Below, piece after piece: positions 32,749 to 41,921 of a stretch of 44,850 nucleotides of DNA. Within the stretch, counting starts at the first letter, position 1, and each line of letters starts with the position of its first letter. The stretch is from positions 1 through 44,850 of the forward strand of contig JAKLKE010000014.1 in assembly GCA_023150775.1 (NCBI GenBank), read 5' to 3'. The notes below the pieces were generated by a model, which had not been told where the DNA came from, did not search any database, and was given only the letters and a program-made list of their open reading frames with translations. The position numbers were made by a program, and so were the translations under genes. Source of the stretch: Myxococcota bacterium. Its GTDB lineage: Bacteria > Myxococcota_A > UBA796 > CAJQPC01.

Positions 32749-33921
32749 TCAGGGGCTCTTGGGCCGGGCGGGGAGGCGGGAGAGGCGACCCGGAGGGCCG
32801 GAGGGGGTCAGGTTGAGGTCGGTGGCGTCGCGGGGCTGGATGATCCACTTGCCCCAGACCTCGGAGAGCGTGCCTTGCACGAGGCCGAGGGCGTCGCCGC
32901 CGCGCGGGGTGTACTCGGGCACCGCGCCGCTCTCGACATAGAGCGTGCAGCCCGTGCTCAGGGTGATCGGCCACTGCCCGTAGGCGAGGTAGTCGTCGTA
33001 CTCTTCAGTGCCCGACTTGAACGAGGTGGGCACCGTGGCGCTCTCGACCCGCACGAGGCCGCCCTCGTAGCCCTCTAAGGCGTCGTTGTCGCCGCAGGCC
33101 GCGGACGGCAAGAGCGCCGGGTCGGGCATGTCAATCTCGGCCTCGTCGGAGACCTCGTAGGTCGGGAAGCTGAGCTGGGTCGTCGCCAGATACTCTTGGT
33201 TGGAGCCCGTGAGCAAGGTCAGGCGCCGCCCGACGTAGATGCCCCGTTTGCCCGTCTCCGCCGAGTCTTCGTCGGGGCGGTTGAAGGTGTAGATGAACAT
33301 GCTGTTGTAGGACCCTTCGGGGTCCGCCATGTCCGTCACCCAGAAGCCGTCGGTGCCTACCGTCGTCACCCGGACCTCACGGTCGAGGCAGCGGACTTCG
33401 GTGAACTGCTGGGCGAGCTGGTTCGTCTCGTGGTCGTCGGTGCGGTTGAGCTCGGACAGGGTGGGGATGGTGAACCAGATCGGCTCGCTCACCCCCGTCG
33501 CGAAGCTCGCTTTGCGGCCGGAGTCGATGTCTTTGTCGCCGAGATCGGAGAACCACACCCGGGTGGGGCCGAAGCCGTTCTTGAAGGTGACGTCGGCCTC
33601 GATGGTGCTGCCGTCGATGGGCACCCAGGGGCTCACGGTGAGGTTGCCGGGCTTGATCTCGACGGTGAGGTCGCCGGTCATCGTCCAGGGCTGCTGGTTG
33701 ATGTCGAGGAGCTCCACCCGCATCCGCCGCGTCGTCGGCTCGGAGGAGAAGGGCAAGGGCGACTCCGCGGAGCCCACCTCGCCGTCGAGCACGCTCACCA
33801 TGATGAAGGTGGGCTCGACGCGGTCCCGGGTGGTGGTGTTGCTGCAGCCAGCGGCCACGAAGGAGAGGCCGAGGCCGAGCACGATCCCGAGCTCGACGCG
33901 GCGCAGGTGTCGAGGGCTCAT
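32749..33921 (-). CDS. Large lipoprotein of unknown function
   Basis: A 390-residue protein. Signal peptide with basic start (MSPRHLRRVELG), hydrophobic core and lipobox VAAGC, with Cys26 as lipidated residue. The mature chain reads as beta-sandwich domains (RMRVELLDINQQPWTMTGDL, VTVEIKPG-like strands) plus a C-terminal region with two cysteines (ACGDND, STGCTLY). A segment VRVTTVGTDGFWVTDM resembles OB-fold-like repeats that occur in secreted nuclease-associated proteins (DUF4480/YhcR type). It shares one base with the stop of the 5'-nucleotidase gene (TGATG), so they are coupled and probably act together at the surface. Confidence 0.65.
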   Translation of the reverse strand: MSPRHLRRVELGIVLGLGLSFVAAGCSNTTTRDRVEPTFIMVSVLDGEVGSAESPLPFSSEPTTRRMRVELLDINQQPWTMTGDLTVEIKPGNLTVSPWVPIDGSTIEADVTFKNGFGPTRVWFSDLGDKDIDSGRKASFATGVSEPIWFTIPTLSELNRTDDHETNQLAQQFTEVRCLDREVRVTTVGTDGFWVTDMADPEGSYNSMFIYTFNRPDEDSAETGKRGIYVGRRLTLLTGSNQEYLATTQLSFPTYEVSDEAEIDMPDPALLPSAACGDNDALEGYEGGLVRVESATVPTSFKSGTEEYDDYLAYGQWPITLSTGCTLYVESGAVPEYTPRGGDALGLVQGTLSEVWGKWIIQPRDATDLNLTPSGPPGRLSRLPARPKSP

Positions 33922-35612
33922 CAGTACTCCGTCCGGATGCGCCCGTCTTCTTCGCAGATGCCGGGCTGGGGCAGCACGTAGGTGTCGGTGATCGCCGCGC
34001 GCACGGCGTCGCGGATGCTCACCCCGGTGTCGAACTGGGTCGTGTTGCGCTCCAGCATGTAAAAGCCGGAGCCGCCCCGGGCGATGTAGTTGTTCGTGGC
34101 GACCTCATAGGAGCCGTTCGGGTCCATGGGCTCGCCGTTCACGAAGATGTCCTCGGCCACGCCGTCGCGGCAGTTCATCGTGAAGGTGAGCCCGGCGACC
34201 TGGGCCTGGGAGTTGCAGCCACGATCCGTGGACCGGCTGGAGACGTAGTCCAGCGTCTCCTGCAGCTCAGCGCCCGAGAGGTACATCGTGGTGATGGTGT
34301 TGTCGAAGGGCATCGAGTTGAACAGGTCGTCGAGCGTGATCGGCCAGTTGGCGTCGCCGGACTCGATCTCCGCGCCGATGTCGGAGCGGATGCCCAGGGT
34401 GTTCGTGATCGCGATCTCGGTCTCGACGCCGGGGAAGTCCCGCATGGCCTCGGCGGCGAAGTTGCCGAGCATGGAGTCGCCGCCGGTCGAGCCGTAGCGC
34501 AGGAGCTTCTCGCTCGCCTCGCCGATGACCTGATCCATGTTGTAGGTCTGCTCGATGAGCTCCTCGTAGTCCTCCATGATCTCGGAGACCCCGGGATCTT
34601 CGGCGGGCACGGTGCTGGAGGAGATCGGGAACAGGGTGTAGCTGTGGGAGAGCAGCACCCCGTCGCGCACGACGATGTCCAGGCGGCCGATAAACTTGGC
34701 GAAGGCGCCGGAGTGAACGACGGGCACCCGTTTGCCCGTGTGTTTGTTGGTGACGACGAGCGGCGGGTCGATGGCGACGTGGTGGTGGCCGCCGAGCACG
34801 AGATCGACCATCTCGACCTCTCCGGCGAGCTCGATGTCGTCGTCTAAGCCCATGTGGGAGACGACGACGATGAGGTCCGCGCCTTGATCCCGGAGGAGCT
34901 GGCCCTCGGCGTTCACCACATCGACGTGGTGGAGCACCTTCACGCCCAAGGAGTTGTCCTCGTCGTAGATCGAGTTCAGCGAGCTGAGGTTCGCGAGGCC
35001 GATGACGCCGACCTTGAGCCCGTCGAGGTCGTAGAGCATCGACGGCAGGCTGAGGCGCTCCAGATCCGTCGCCCAGGGCTCGTCGCTCGACTCAAAGTCG
35101 TAGTTGGCGGCGAGCAGGCTGTAGCCCGCGGCCTTCGAGGCCTGCACGGCGAGGTTGTGGGCGCCGTTGTCGAACTCGTGGTTGCCGATGACCGCCGCGT
35201 CGAGGCCGGCCTCGGAGAGCGTGGCGACCTCGGCCTCCCCCATGAACTCGTTGAAGATGATCGCGCCCTGGAAGCAGTCGCCGCTGTCGAGGTGCAGCAC
35301 CCGCCCGGCGTTCGCCCGCTCACGCTGGAGCACGTAGGCCATGCGCGCGATGCCGCCGTAGTTTGTGGCGCCGTCGGCGAGGCCGAGGGCGTTGTCGGTG
35401 AAGCTCGGGTCAAATCGGTAGGGCAAGAGGCGCGAGTGGATGTCCGAGGTGTGCAGGAAGGTCACCCGCACGTCTTGGCCGGTGAGGTCTGGCGCCCCGC
35501 CATCGACGGCGTGCGGCACCATGTCGCAGGCGGTCAGCCCGGCGGCGAGGCCCGAGAGCATCACGACGCGCTGCGCCAAGGATCGAAGGTGCAGCGTGAG
35601 ATCACCGACCAT
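33921..35612 (-). CDS. 5'-nucleotidase/2',3'-cyclic phosphodiesterase-type lipoprotein (UshA family)
   Basis: About 563 residues from ATG 35612; earlier in-frame codons lack coding character. The N-terminus ends in GLTAC, a lipobox with Cys29. The metallophosphatase domain has HTSDIHSRL (D57, H59), LDSGDCFQGA, VIGNHEFDNG, VVVSHMG and VLGGHHHVAI, the dimetal set. The C-terminal domain carries NTLGIRSDIG, FNSMPFDNTITTMYLSGAEL and NNYIARGGSGFYML, the substrate domain of UshA/NucA enzymes. It should dephosphorylate extracellular nucleotides. First gene of the leftward surface operon; the adjacent lipoprotein and barrel may form a complex with it. Confidence 0.9.
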   Translation of the reverse strand: MVGDLTLHLRSLAQRVVMLSGLAAGLTACDMVPHAVDGGAPDLTGQDVRVTFLHTSDIHSRLLPYRFDPSFTDNALGLADGATNYGGIARMAYVLQRERANAGRVLHLDSGDCFQGAIIFNEFMGEAEVATLSEAGLDAAVIGNHEFDNGAHNLAVQASKAAGYSLLAANYDFESSDEPWATDLERLSLPSMLYDLDGLKVGVIGLANLSSLNSIYDEDNSLGVKVLHHVDVVNAEGQLLRDQGADLIVVVSHMGLDDDIELAGEVEMVDLVLGGHHHVAIDPPLVVTNKHTGKRVPVVHSGAFAKFIGRLDIVVRDGVLLSHSYTLFPISSSTVPAEDPGVSEIMEDYEELIEQTYNMDQVIGEASEKLLRYGSTGGDSMLGNFAAEAMRDFPGVETEIAITNTLGIRSDIGAEIESGDANWPITLDDLFNSMPFDNTITTMYLSGAELQETLDYVSSRSTDRGCNSQAQVAGLTFTMNCRDGVAEDIFVNGEPMDPNGSYEVATNNYIARGGSGFYMLERNTTQFDTGVSIRDAVRAAITDTYVLPQPGICEEDGRIRTEY

Positions 35613-35754
35613 GCTGAGTGCCTGTGCGCGGGAAGGGGGCTCGCTATCGCGGACGAGGGGGGGCCGCAAGCGGACCTCCGGGGCTGTCGCAGGATCGCCA
35701 TTAACAGGCGAGGCACAATCGGCCTCTTCCGCCATGAGGCCATTGAGGTTCCTT

Positions 35755-36759
35755 ATGACTCCGCTGATCACCCTCGCGCTCGCCATGTCGCCGCTCGCCA
35801 ACGCGGGCGTGCTCGCCGACAAAACCATGAAGGCGCCGCTCTCCTCGCGGGAGATCGAGCGCGCGCTCATCCTCGGCAAAGGCTGGTTGGAGCTTGGCCT
35901 TGGCGCCGATGTGAAGCGCGCTGAAGGCTACTGGGGCCCCGAGGGTGAGGCCCTGGATTTTGACTCCGCCTCGTTCCTCTACACCCGGGAGCGGGTGCAG
36001 CTCCGCTACGGCGTCTCCGCTCGCTCCGACCTCGTGCTCTTCGTGCCCTTTCACTACATCCAGCTCACGAACGACGTCTTGGGCACCGACACCAGCGGCC
36101 TCTACCTCGGCGATCCCCGCATGGCCTGGCGCTGGCAGCCCTGGACGTCGGGCGCGGCGGGCTCGATGCGGGCTCTGGCGCTCATCGCTGAGGTGAAGGC
36201 TCCGGCGGGCAACGAGGCGCCGGGCTCAAGCATCGCCGGGCCGAGCACGTTTCAGGAGTTTGTCACCACCACGGGCACCTACGACGCCCGCCTCGGCGTC
36301 GAGACCAAGCTCCAAGAGGGCAACTTCGCCATCGGCGGCCAGCTCGGCGGCGTGGTGAGCGCGTCGAACCTCGCCCAGTTCGTCGTCGAGACCGACACCA
36401 ACCAGTTCTTGGGCCGCATCAAGCCCGGCAGCCGGGTCTACGCCGCCGTCGATCTCATGGCCCAGCTCGGCCCCGTCGCCCTGGTCGTGCAGCCCGGCGT
36501 CGAGGCCCACGGCCCCACCCGCCTCGGCGTGAGCGCCGCCGGGCTCTTCCCCGGCAAAGACCTCGCCGCCGTCGAGGGCAGCGAGGGCTGGAGCGCCGAT
36601 CTCGACGCCAACGTCATCGTGAACGTCTCCCGAGGGCTCGACCTCACCCTCGGCGTCAACCTGCCCCTCCGCGGCGAAGACCTGATGTTTTTCCCCCTGG
36701 AAGACATCCACCCCACCCGCGGCGTCACCTCCTCAGCCACCCTTGAGCTTCGGTACTGA
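35755..36759 (+). CDS. Outer-membrane beta-barrel-like exported protein
   Basis: About 334 residues from ATG 35755, which has GAGG seven bases upstream. An in-frame ATG at 35734 would add MRPLRFL, but uses the rare AGG codon twice. Signal peptide MTPLITLALAMSPLANA. The mature protein is strand-rich (RVQLRYGVSARSDLVLFVPF, YDARLGVETKLQEGNFAIGGQLGG, VYAAVDLMAQLGPVALVVQPG) and ends SATLELRY with a C-terminal Tyr. It resembles the transporter-like or MetA-pathway barrels with open sides. First gene of a four-gene unit; the next starts 3 bases on. Confidence 0.7.
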   Translation: MTPLITLALAMSPLANAGVLADKTMKAPLSSREIERALILGKGWLELGLGADVKRAEGYWGPEGEALDFDSASFLYTRERVQLRYGVSARSDLVLFVPFHYIQLTNDVLGTDTSGLYLGDPRMAWRWQPWTSGAAGSMRALALIAEVKAPAGNEAPGSSIAGPSTFQEFVTTTGTYDARLGVETKLQEGNFAIGGQLGGVVSASNLAQFVVETDTNQFLGRIKPGSRVYAAVDLMAQLGPVALVVQPGVEAHGPTRLGVSAAGLFPGKDLAAVEGSEGWSADLDANVIVNVSRGLDLTLGVNLPLRGEDLMFFPLEDIHPTRGVTSSATLELRY

Positions 36760-36762
36760 GCC

Positions 36763-39700
36763 ATGACCACGGACCCACGCCCCCTCCCCCAGGTCTTGCG
36801 CCACCTCACCACCAGCGTGCTCGTCGCCGCCACCGCCGCGCTCGGCGCCTTGTCCTGGTCGAGCCCCGCCGAGGCCAAGTTCGTCTTCCCCTACAACCAC
36901 CCCGATCTCGACTGGTACACCATCGAGACCGAACACTTCTACGTTCATTACCCGGTGAGCAAGAAGACCGAGGCTGAAGGCAACGACCACTACATCAACG
37001 CGGAGTGGTCGGCGCGAAAGTCGGCGAAGATCGCCGAAGAGATGTACGAGCCGATGTGCGCCGAGTTCAACTACTTCATCAAGGAGAAGGTGCACATCGT
37101 CATCTTGGACCAGTCCGATGAGCTGGAGGGCTTCACCATCCCCTCCTGGGACTGGATCGAGATCTCCGCGCACCCCGGCAGCTACTTCTACCGGATGCGC
37201 GGCCGCATGGAGTGGTTCTCCGACGTGCTCGTGCACGAGTACGCCCACGTCGTCTCGTTGAAGGCCAACTCCTCCTTCGCTGAAGGCACCGGCGGCATCT
37301 CCATCGGCGGCCTCTACGACGACGGCATCCGCGACCAGGCCAGCGGCGGCGAGTTCAACCTCGGCGACGGCTCACCCTTCTGGTGGACTGAAGGCGGCGC
37401 GGAGTACTGGTCCGACAACACCGGCTACAACTGGTGGTCCTCGTCCCGGGACATGAACATCCGCACGACGGTCTTGGAGGGCCGCCTGCTCACCTACGAC
37501 GAGTGGGTGACCCGGGTCGACAAGTCCGACTGGGGCGACGGCGAGCGCGGCTACCAGCAGGGCTACAGCATGGCGCTCTACCTGCGGGAGCGCTTCGGTG
37601 ACGAGACCTTCGCCCGCTTCGCCCTGAAGTACGGCGAGGGCTGGCGGGCGAACTGGGAGTCGGTCATCCCCGAGGTCACCGGGGTAGACGCCCGCACCCT
37701 CTACGACGACTGGGTGAGGTGGCTCACCGACAAATACAGCGCCGTCTACGACCGGGTGCAGGCCGAGGGTGAGGTCGAGGGCTTCGAGATGACGCTGAAG
37801 CCCGGCGGCTGGGAAACCATCACCCCAGAAGATGAGGACGAGTGGCTTGAGAAGCGCTCCCGCGACCGCGAGGATGAGCGTGAGGCCACGGGCACCTGGG
37901 CGCTGGAGCCCCGCTTCTCTGGGGATGGCCGCTACTACGGCTACAACGGCAACGGCTACGTTCGCATCAGCCTCTTGCCCGAGACGGCGTTTTACCCCTT
38001 CACCGGGGCGTACTTAGACGACCCCGAGCTGCTCCAGCGCTCGACCGAGATGAGCGTGGCTTTGCCCTCAAACCTCGGCGGCGCCTGGGACTTCGTGCCC
38101 GGCAAAGACCAGGTCGTCATCACCGGCACTGAGCACCTCTTCGACAGCGCCTTTGAGGCAACCACCGGCCTCACCCCCGAGCTCGACGGCTACAACTGGA
38201 ACCAGCTCTGGCACGTCGATCTGCGCACCTACGAGCACGAAGAGAAAGGCCGCGTCTACGAGAGCCTCACCCCGGCGCCCAAGGCCGGCCGCATGGTGTT
38301 TGACCCCGCCGCCGTGCGCCCCATCCCCAACACCTTACGCGGCTCCGACCCCGCCGCGAGCCCCGACGGCGAGCGCCTCGTGTACCTGGAGTACGGCGAC
38401 GGCACGATGAACGTCGTCACCATCAAGCTCGACGGCAGCGAGAAGCGGCGCCTGACGAGCTTTCACGACGGCACCTGGTTTCAGCGCCCGGACTGGTCCC
38501 CCGACGGCAAGTCGATCATCGTGTCGATGTTCCGCAACTACCAGAACGTGCTGATGATCCTCGACGCCCAGACCGGCGAGATGACGCCGATCACCTGGGA
38601 CTCCCACGAGAGCTTCGACGCCCACTGGGCCGCCGATGGCCGCATCTACTTCTCTTCAGATCCCGGCGGCATCTTCAACGTCTTCGCTTACGACCCGGCG
38701 ACGAAGGAGATCCTCCAGCTCACGAACGTCATCGGCGGCGCCCAGCAGCCCTGGCTCACGCCTGAAGGCAACCTCGTCTACGTGAACTTCACGGCGCATG
38801 GCTTCAAGATCTACGGCGTCGATCGGGACCAGTGGATGAACAAGCCGGCGACGCACCTGTTCAACACGGACATCGACATGGGGGAGGTCAAGCGGTCCTT
38901 GGCCTTCGTAGAGGACTTCTCTCAGTACGAGGCCGTCACCACGACCTACGGCGTGAAGGACAACCTCATGTCGCCGACCGTGGCCCCGCTCATCCGCTTC
39001 TCGAACAACACCCAGACCAACTTCGGCCTGCAAGGCGGCTTTCAGCTCTACATGCAGGACTACGTCGAGAAGCACGTCGCCGTGTTTCAGGCCCTCGTCG
39101 GCGAAGACACCGACCTGCTCTTTCAGTACTACAACCAGTCCACCCCAGCGAACATCATGGTCCTCGGGCGCCGGGGCGTCTCCAAGTTTGACTTCGGCTA
39201 CGCCTTAGACGCCGACGACGACCCGACCACCACCGACGACATCGAGACCTACCAGGGCAAAAACGTCCAGCAGTACACCTTGGGCGCGGCGGGGGTGTTC
39301 TTGCCGGTGAACAACCGCCTGCAGGTCGGCGTGATCGGCCAGGCGATGCAGTTCGGCTTCAAGGACACTACGGCGACGCGGTTTGAGCCCTTCTCGATGT
39401 CCGCCGGGGTCTCGGGCTTCCTGACCTACCAGACCATCTCCGACTACTACGGGATGAGCGCCAACCCGCCGCCGGGCAAGGTCATCAACCTGAGCTACGC
39501 CCGAAACTTCACCGACATCCAGTACAAGGCCTACTACGGCGTCGATGTCGATGACGGCCAGCTCCTCGACGAGTACAGCTTCAACCAGTTTGACCTCTCG
39601 TACACCCAGCACCTCCGGGTGCGGCCCATCGCGGGCTGGTCACCCTTCGGCCTGCTCGCCTTGGCCCAAAAACACCGCCACGCCTTCCAGTTCAACTTTC

Positions 39701-40353
39701 TGGGCGGGTTCGTGGACCGGAACGTGCAGAACAACGACGAGTACCGCGCCGGCGGCCGCCACCCCTACTGGTGGGGCAACGGCGCGCTCAACCCGAACAC
39801 GATGTTCGCGGGCTACCCCGCGGGGAGCCTCCAGGGCGAGACCATGCTCATCTTGAGCGCGGCCTACCGCTTCCCGGTGTGGACGAAGATCAACAAGAAG
39901 ATGGGCCCGCTCTACGTCTACGACCTGCACGCCCAGCTCATCGGCACCGCGGGCAACCTCTGGTCGTACCGCCCGCCGACCGAGCCCGGCACCTACTACG
40001 TCAACCGCTACGACGCGAACGTGGCCTACAACCCCGACGACGTGCGCCGGGAGATCCCGTTTGTGGACTACTCCTACAAGAACTCTCCGGTGGACCCCCT
40101 CACCGGCCAGCCCAACCCCAACTACCTGCTCTACGACGTCGGGGCCGAGCTGCGGCTCTCCAGCGCCTTGTGGCGCGGCAACTGGAACAGCTTCATGCGG
40201 GTGTCTTACGGCTTTAACGAGATCCGCGGCGTCAACGACGTGAACGGAGACAACGTCATCAGCACCTCTGACTCAGGGCTCGGCGACTCGTTCTCCAACG
40301 AGACCGAGCTGCCCGGTCTCCGCGTTTACTTCGGCTTTGGCACCGGCTGGTAG
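36763..40353 (+). CDS. Zinc-peptidase (MA-like) / TolB propeller / outer-membrane barrel fusion
   Basis: A 1196-residue exported protein. A signal peptide ends about residue 38 (SSPAEA). The peptidase part (about 45-340) has HEYAH at 158-162 and a downstream WWTEGGAEYWS supplying the third zinc ligand, probably E210, as in gluzincins of the peptidase MA-like group. Residues about 520-690 carry TolB/WD40-like blades (AASPDGERLVYLEYGDG, PDWSPDGKSIIVSMF, AHWAADGRIYFSSD). The remaining ~450 residues are beta strands ending YFGFGTGW, typical of an outer-membrane barrel. It may be a cell-surface protease or a peptidoglycan/surface-protein processing unit. Confidence 0.8.
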   Translation: MTTDPRPLPQVLRHLTTSVLVAATAALGALSWSSPAEAKFVFPYNHPDLDWYTIETEHFYVHYPVSKKTEAEGNDHYINAEWSARKSAKIAEEMYEPMCAEFNYFIKEKVHIVILDQSDELEGFTIPSWDWIEISAHPGSYFYRMRGRMEWFSDVLVHEYAHVVSLKANSSFAEGTGGISIGGLYDDGIRDQASGGEFNLGDGSPFWWTEGGAEYWSDNTGYNWWSSSRDMNIRTTVLEGRLLTYDEWVTRVDKSDWGDGERGYQQGYSMALYLRERFGDETFARFALKYGEGWRANWESVIPEVTGVDARTLYDDWVRWLTDKYSAVYDRVQAEGEVEGFEMTLKPGGWETITPEDEDEWLEKRSRDREDEREATGTWALEPRFSGDGRYYGYNGNGYVRISLLPETAFYPFTGAYLDDPELLQRSTEMSVALPSNLGGAWDFVPGKDQVVITGTEHLFDSAFEATTGLTPELDGYNWNQLWHVDLRTYEHEEKGRVYESLTPAPKAGRMVFDPAAVRPIPNTLRGSDPAASPDGERLVYLEYGDGTMNVVTIKLDGSEKRRLTSFHDGTWFQRPDWSPDGKSIIVSMFRNYQNVLMILDAQTGEMTPITWDSHESFDAHWAADGRIYFSSDPGGIFNVFAYDPATKEILQLTNVIGGAQQPWLTPEGNLVYVNFTAHGFKIYGVDRDQWMNKPATHLFNTDIDMGEVKRSLAFVEDFSQYEAVTTTYGVKDNLMSPTVAPLIRFSNNTQTNFGLQGGFQLYMQDYVEKHVAVFQALVGEDTDLLFQYYNQSTPANIMVLGRRGVSKFDFGYALDADDDPTTTDDIETYQGKNVQQYTLGAAGVFLPVNNRLQVGVIGQAMQFGFKDTTATRFEPFSMSAGVSGFLTYQTISDYYGMSANPPPGKVINLSYARNFTDIQYKAYYGVDVDDGQLLDEYSFNQFDLSYTQHLRVRPIAGWSPFGLLALAQKHRHAFQFNFLGGFVDRNVQNNDEYRAGGRHPYWWGNGALNPNTMFAGYPAGSLQGETMLILSAAYRFPVWTKINKKMGPLYVYDLHAQLIGTAGNLWSYRPPTEPGTYYVNRYDANVAYNPDDVRREIPFVDYSYKNSPVDPLTGQPNPNYLLYDVGAELRLSSALWRGNWNSFMRVSYGFNEIRGVNDVNGDNVISTSDSGLGDSFSNETELPGLRVYFGFGTGW

Positions 40354-40364
40354 GAGCGACACCC

Positions 40365-41921
40365 ATGCCTCGTCTTCTCTTTGTGCTCTCCGCGCTCTCC
40401 GCGCTCTCCAGCCTCACGGCCTGCGGCCTCGACGCCACCGAGGCCGACGTGAAGCTCGCCGGGGTCGGCCTCAACCCCGATGAGATCGGCCCCGAGCCCA
40501 CCCTCGCCGGGGGCCTCGTCGAGCTGGACTGGTTCAACTTCGCCGGGGGTGGCCTGTCTTTGGCGGCCTTGGGCTTCTCGTCCTACGATGAGGTTGGGCC
40601 CACGATCACGACCTTCGCGCCGCCCTACGCCGTGGTCTACGGCCTCGCGTTCCTCTTCGACGACCTCGTGCCCGCCCCTGACGTTCACCACGGCGCCGTC
40701 GCCGTGCCCCCCGCGGTGAACGACACCTGCTGGACAAACACCGAGCCCTTCTCGTACCTCATGGCGAGCACGGCCGAGGCCGGCGACAAGTTCGTGTTCA
40801 GCGACGCCACGGGCGAGACCCGCTTTCAGCTCGCGCGAAACCCCGAGATCTACCCGCCCAACCCCCAAGACGTCTTCGTCTACTACAACACCGTCGAGAG
40901 CTGGCACCCCGCCGCGCTCAGCGCGCCCCTGCCCAGCGGCGGCGAGCGGGTGCTCAACCCGGCGAACTTCACCCACGGCGCCACGGTGGACTTCTCCTTC
41001 GCCGGGGGCATCCCGCCCGTCGAGGCGCCGGTCTCGTCCATCCCGCGGCCGAGCGCGTCGGCGCCCCATGAGGCCCTCACCTTGCCCAGCCGGGCGAGCG
41101 CCCTGCGCATCTCGTGGGATGGCCCGCTCTACGGCCCGAGCGGCGCGACGGGGGAGGCGGGCCCACGCACCACCTGCGTGCAGTACCACTACACCCCCTT
41201 GGAGCAGGCCGCCTTCGACGAGCTGAGCGAAGAGGAGCAGGCCGCGCTGTGTAAGACCCCGGCGCCCCTGCCCGAGACCCCAGACGAGCTCATCGGCCAG
41301 ATCTACACCGGGCCCTGGGACACGGCGGACGGCTCGGTGACCCTGCACTGGGAGCCCGGCGCCGCCGGGGAGACGGTCTCGTTCAACCTGCGCTTCTTGG
41401 GCCCTCTGGACCGCGAGTCTGAGGCCTTCATCCGCGCCCAGGTGCCCATGGAGGCCCCGCCCGAGGTGCAGAGCGACTGGGATCGCCTGCTCAGCCGCGG
41501 CGATGTGGAGGGGGCGCTGCCCCAAGGCGTCCGCGCGCCCTTGCCCTGTGATGACCCCGCCGAGATTCAGTGGGTGTTTGACCCGGCCTTGGTGAACGCG
41601 AACGGTGACACCCCCGTTGAGCTCCAAGGCGACCCCACGGCGAACCTCGTCGAGGTCACCTGCCGCCTCGCCGACGACGGCGAGTTCACCCTCACACAGG
41701 CCCAGCTCGCGGGCGCTTTGGACTACGCCGCGCGGAAGGGCGCAGAGGGCGCCTTGTTCTACTTCTCTCGCTCCACCGGCGTCGACGTCAACGTGCCCCC
41801 GGTGCGTGACCAGGCCGGTCGAAAGGTCGAGACCTCCCCCGTGCTCGTGCGCAGCAGCTCCGTCGAGATCGGGCGTTTCTGGGTCTCGGGGGGCTTTGGC
41901 GCCGCGCAGGAGACCAACTGA
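40365..41921 (+). CDS. Large lipoprotein of unknown function
   Basis: A 518-residue protein with signal peptide MPRLLFVLSALSALSSLTAC, lipobox LTAC and Cys20. No catalytic motif is recognised. The chain is beta-rich, with acidic loops and several internal cysteines (NDTCWTNTE, TTCVQYHYT, AALCKTP, PLPCDDPAE, VTCRLADDG), which suggests disulfide-stabilised domains outside the cytoplasm. The gene begins 11 bases after the peptidase fusion gene and its stop shares a base with the MopE-like gene start (TGATG). It is therefore probably a structural partner of both. Confidence 0.65.
   Translation: MPRLLFVLSALSALSSLTACGLDATEADVKLAGVGLNPDEIGPEPTLAGGLVELDWFNFAGGGLSLAALGFSSYDEVGPTITTFAPPYAVVYGLAFLFDDLVPAPDVHHGAVAVPPAVNDTCWTNTEPFSYLMASTAEAGDKFVFSDATGETRFQLARNPEIYPPNPQDVFVYYNTVESWHPAALSAPLPSGGERVLNPANFTHGATVDFSFAGGIPPVEAPVSSIPRPSASAPHEALTLPSRASALRISWDGPLYGPSGATGEAGPRTTCVQYHYTPLEQAAFDELSEEEQAALCKTPAPLPETPDELIGQIYTGPWDTADGSVTLHWEPGAAGETVSFNLRFLGPLDRESEAFIRAQVPMEAPPEVQSDWDRLLSRGDVEGALPQGVRAPLPCDDPAEIQWVFDPALVNANGDTPVELQGDPTANLVEVTCRLADDGEFTLTQAQLAGALDYAARKGAEGALFYFSRSTGVDVNVPPVRDQAGRKVETSPVLVRSSSVEIGRFWVSGGFGAAQETN

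Noticed and set aside
35440-35754. 5' extension of the barrel gene at 35755
   Set aside because: It would overlap the 5'-nucleotidase gene head-on and lacks a signal peptide at its start. A good ribosome site precedes ATG 35755.
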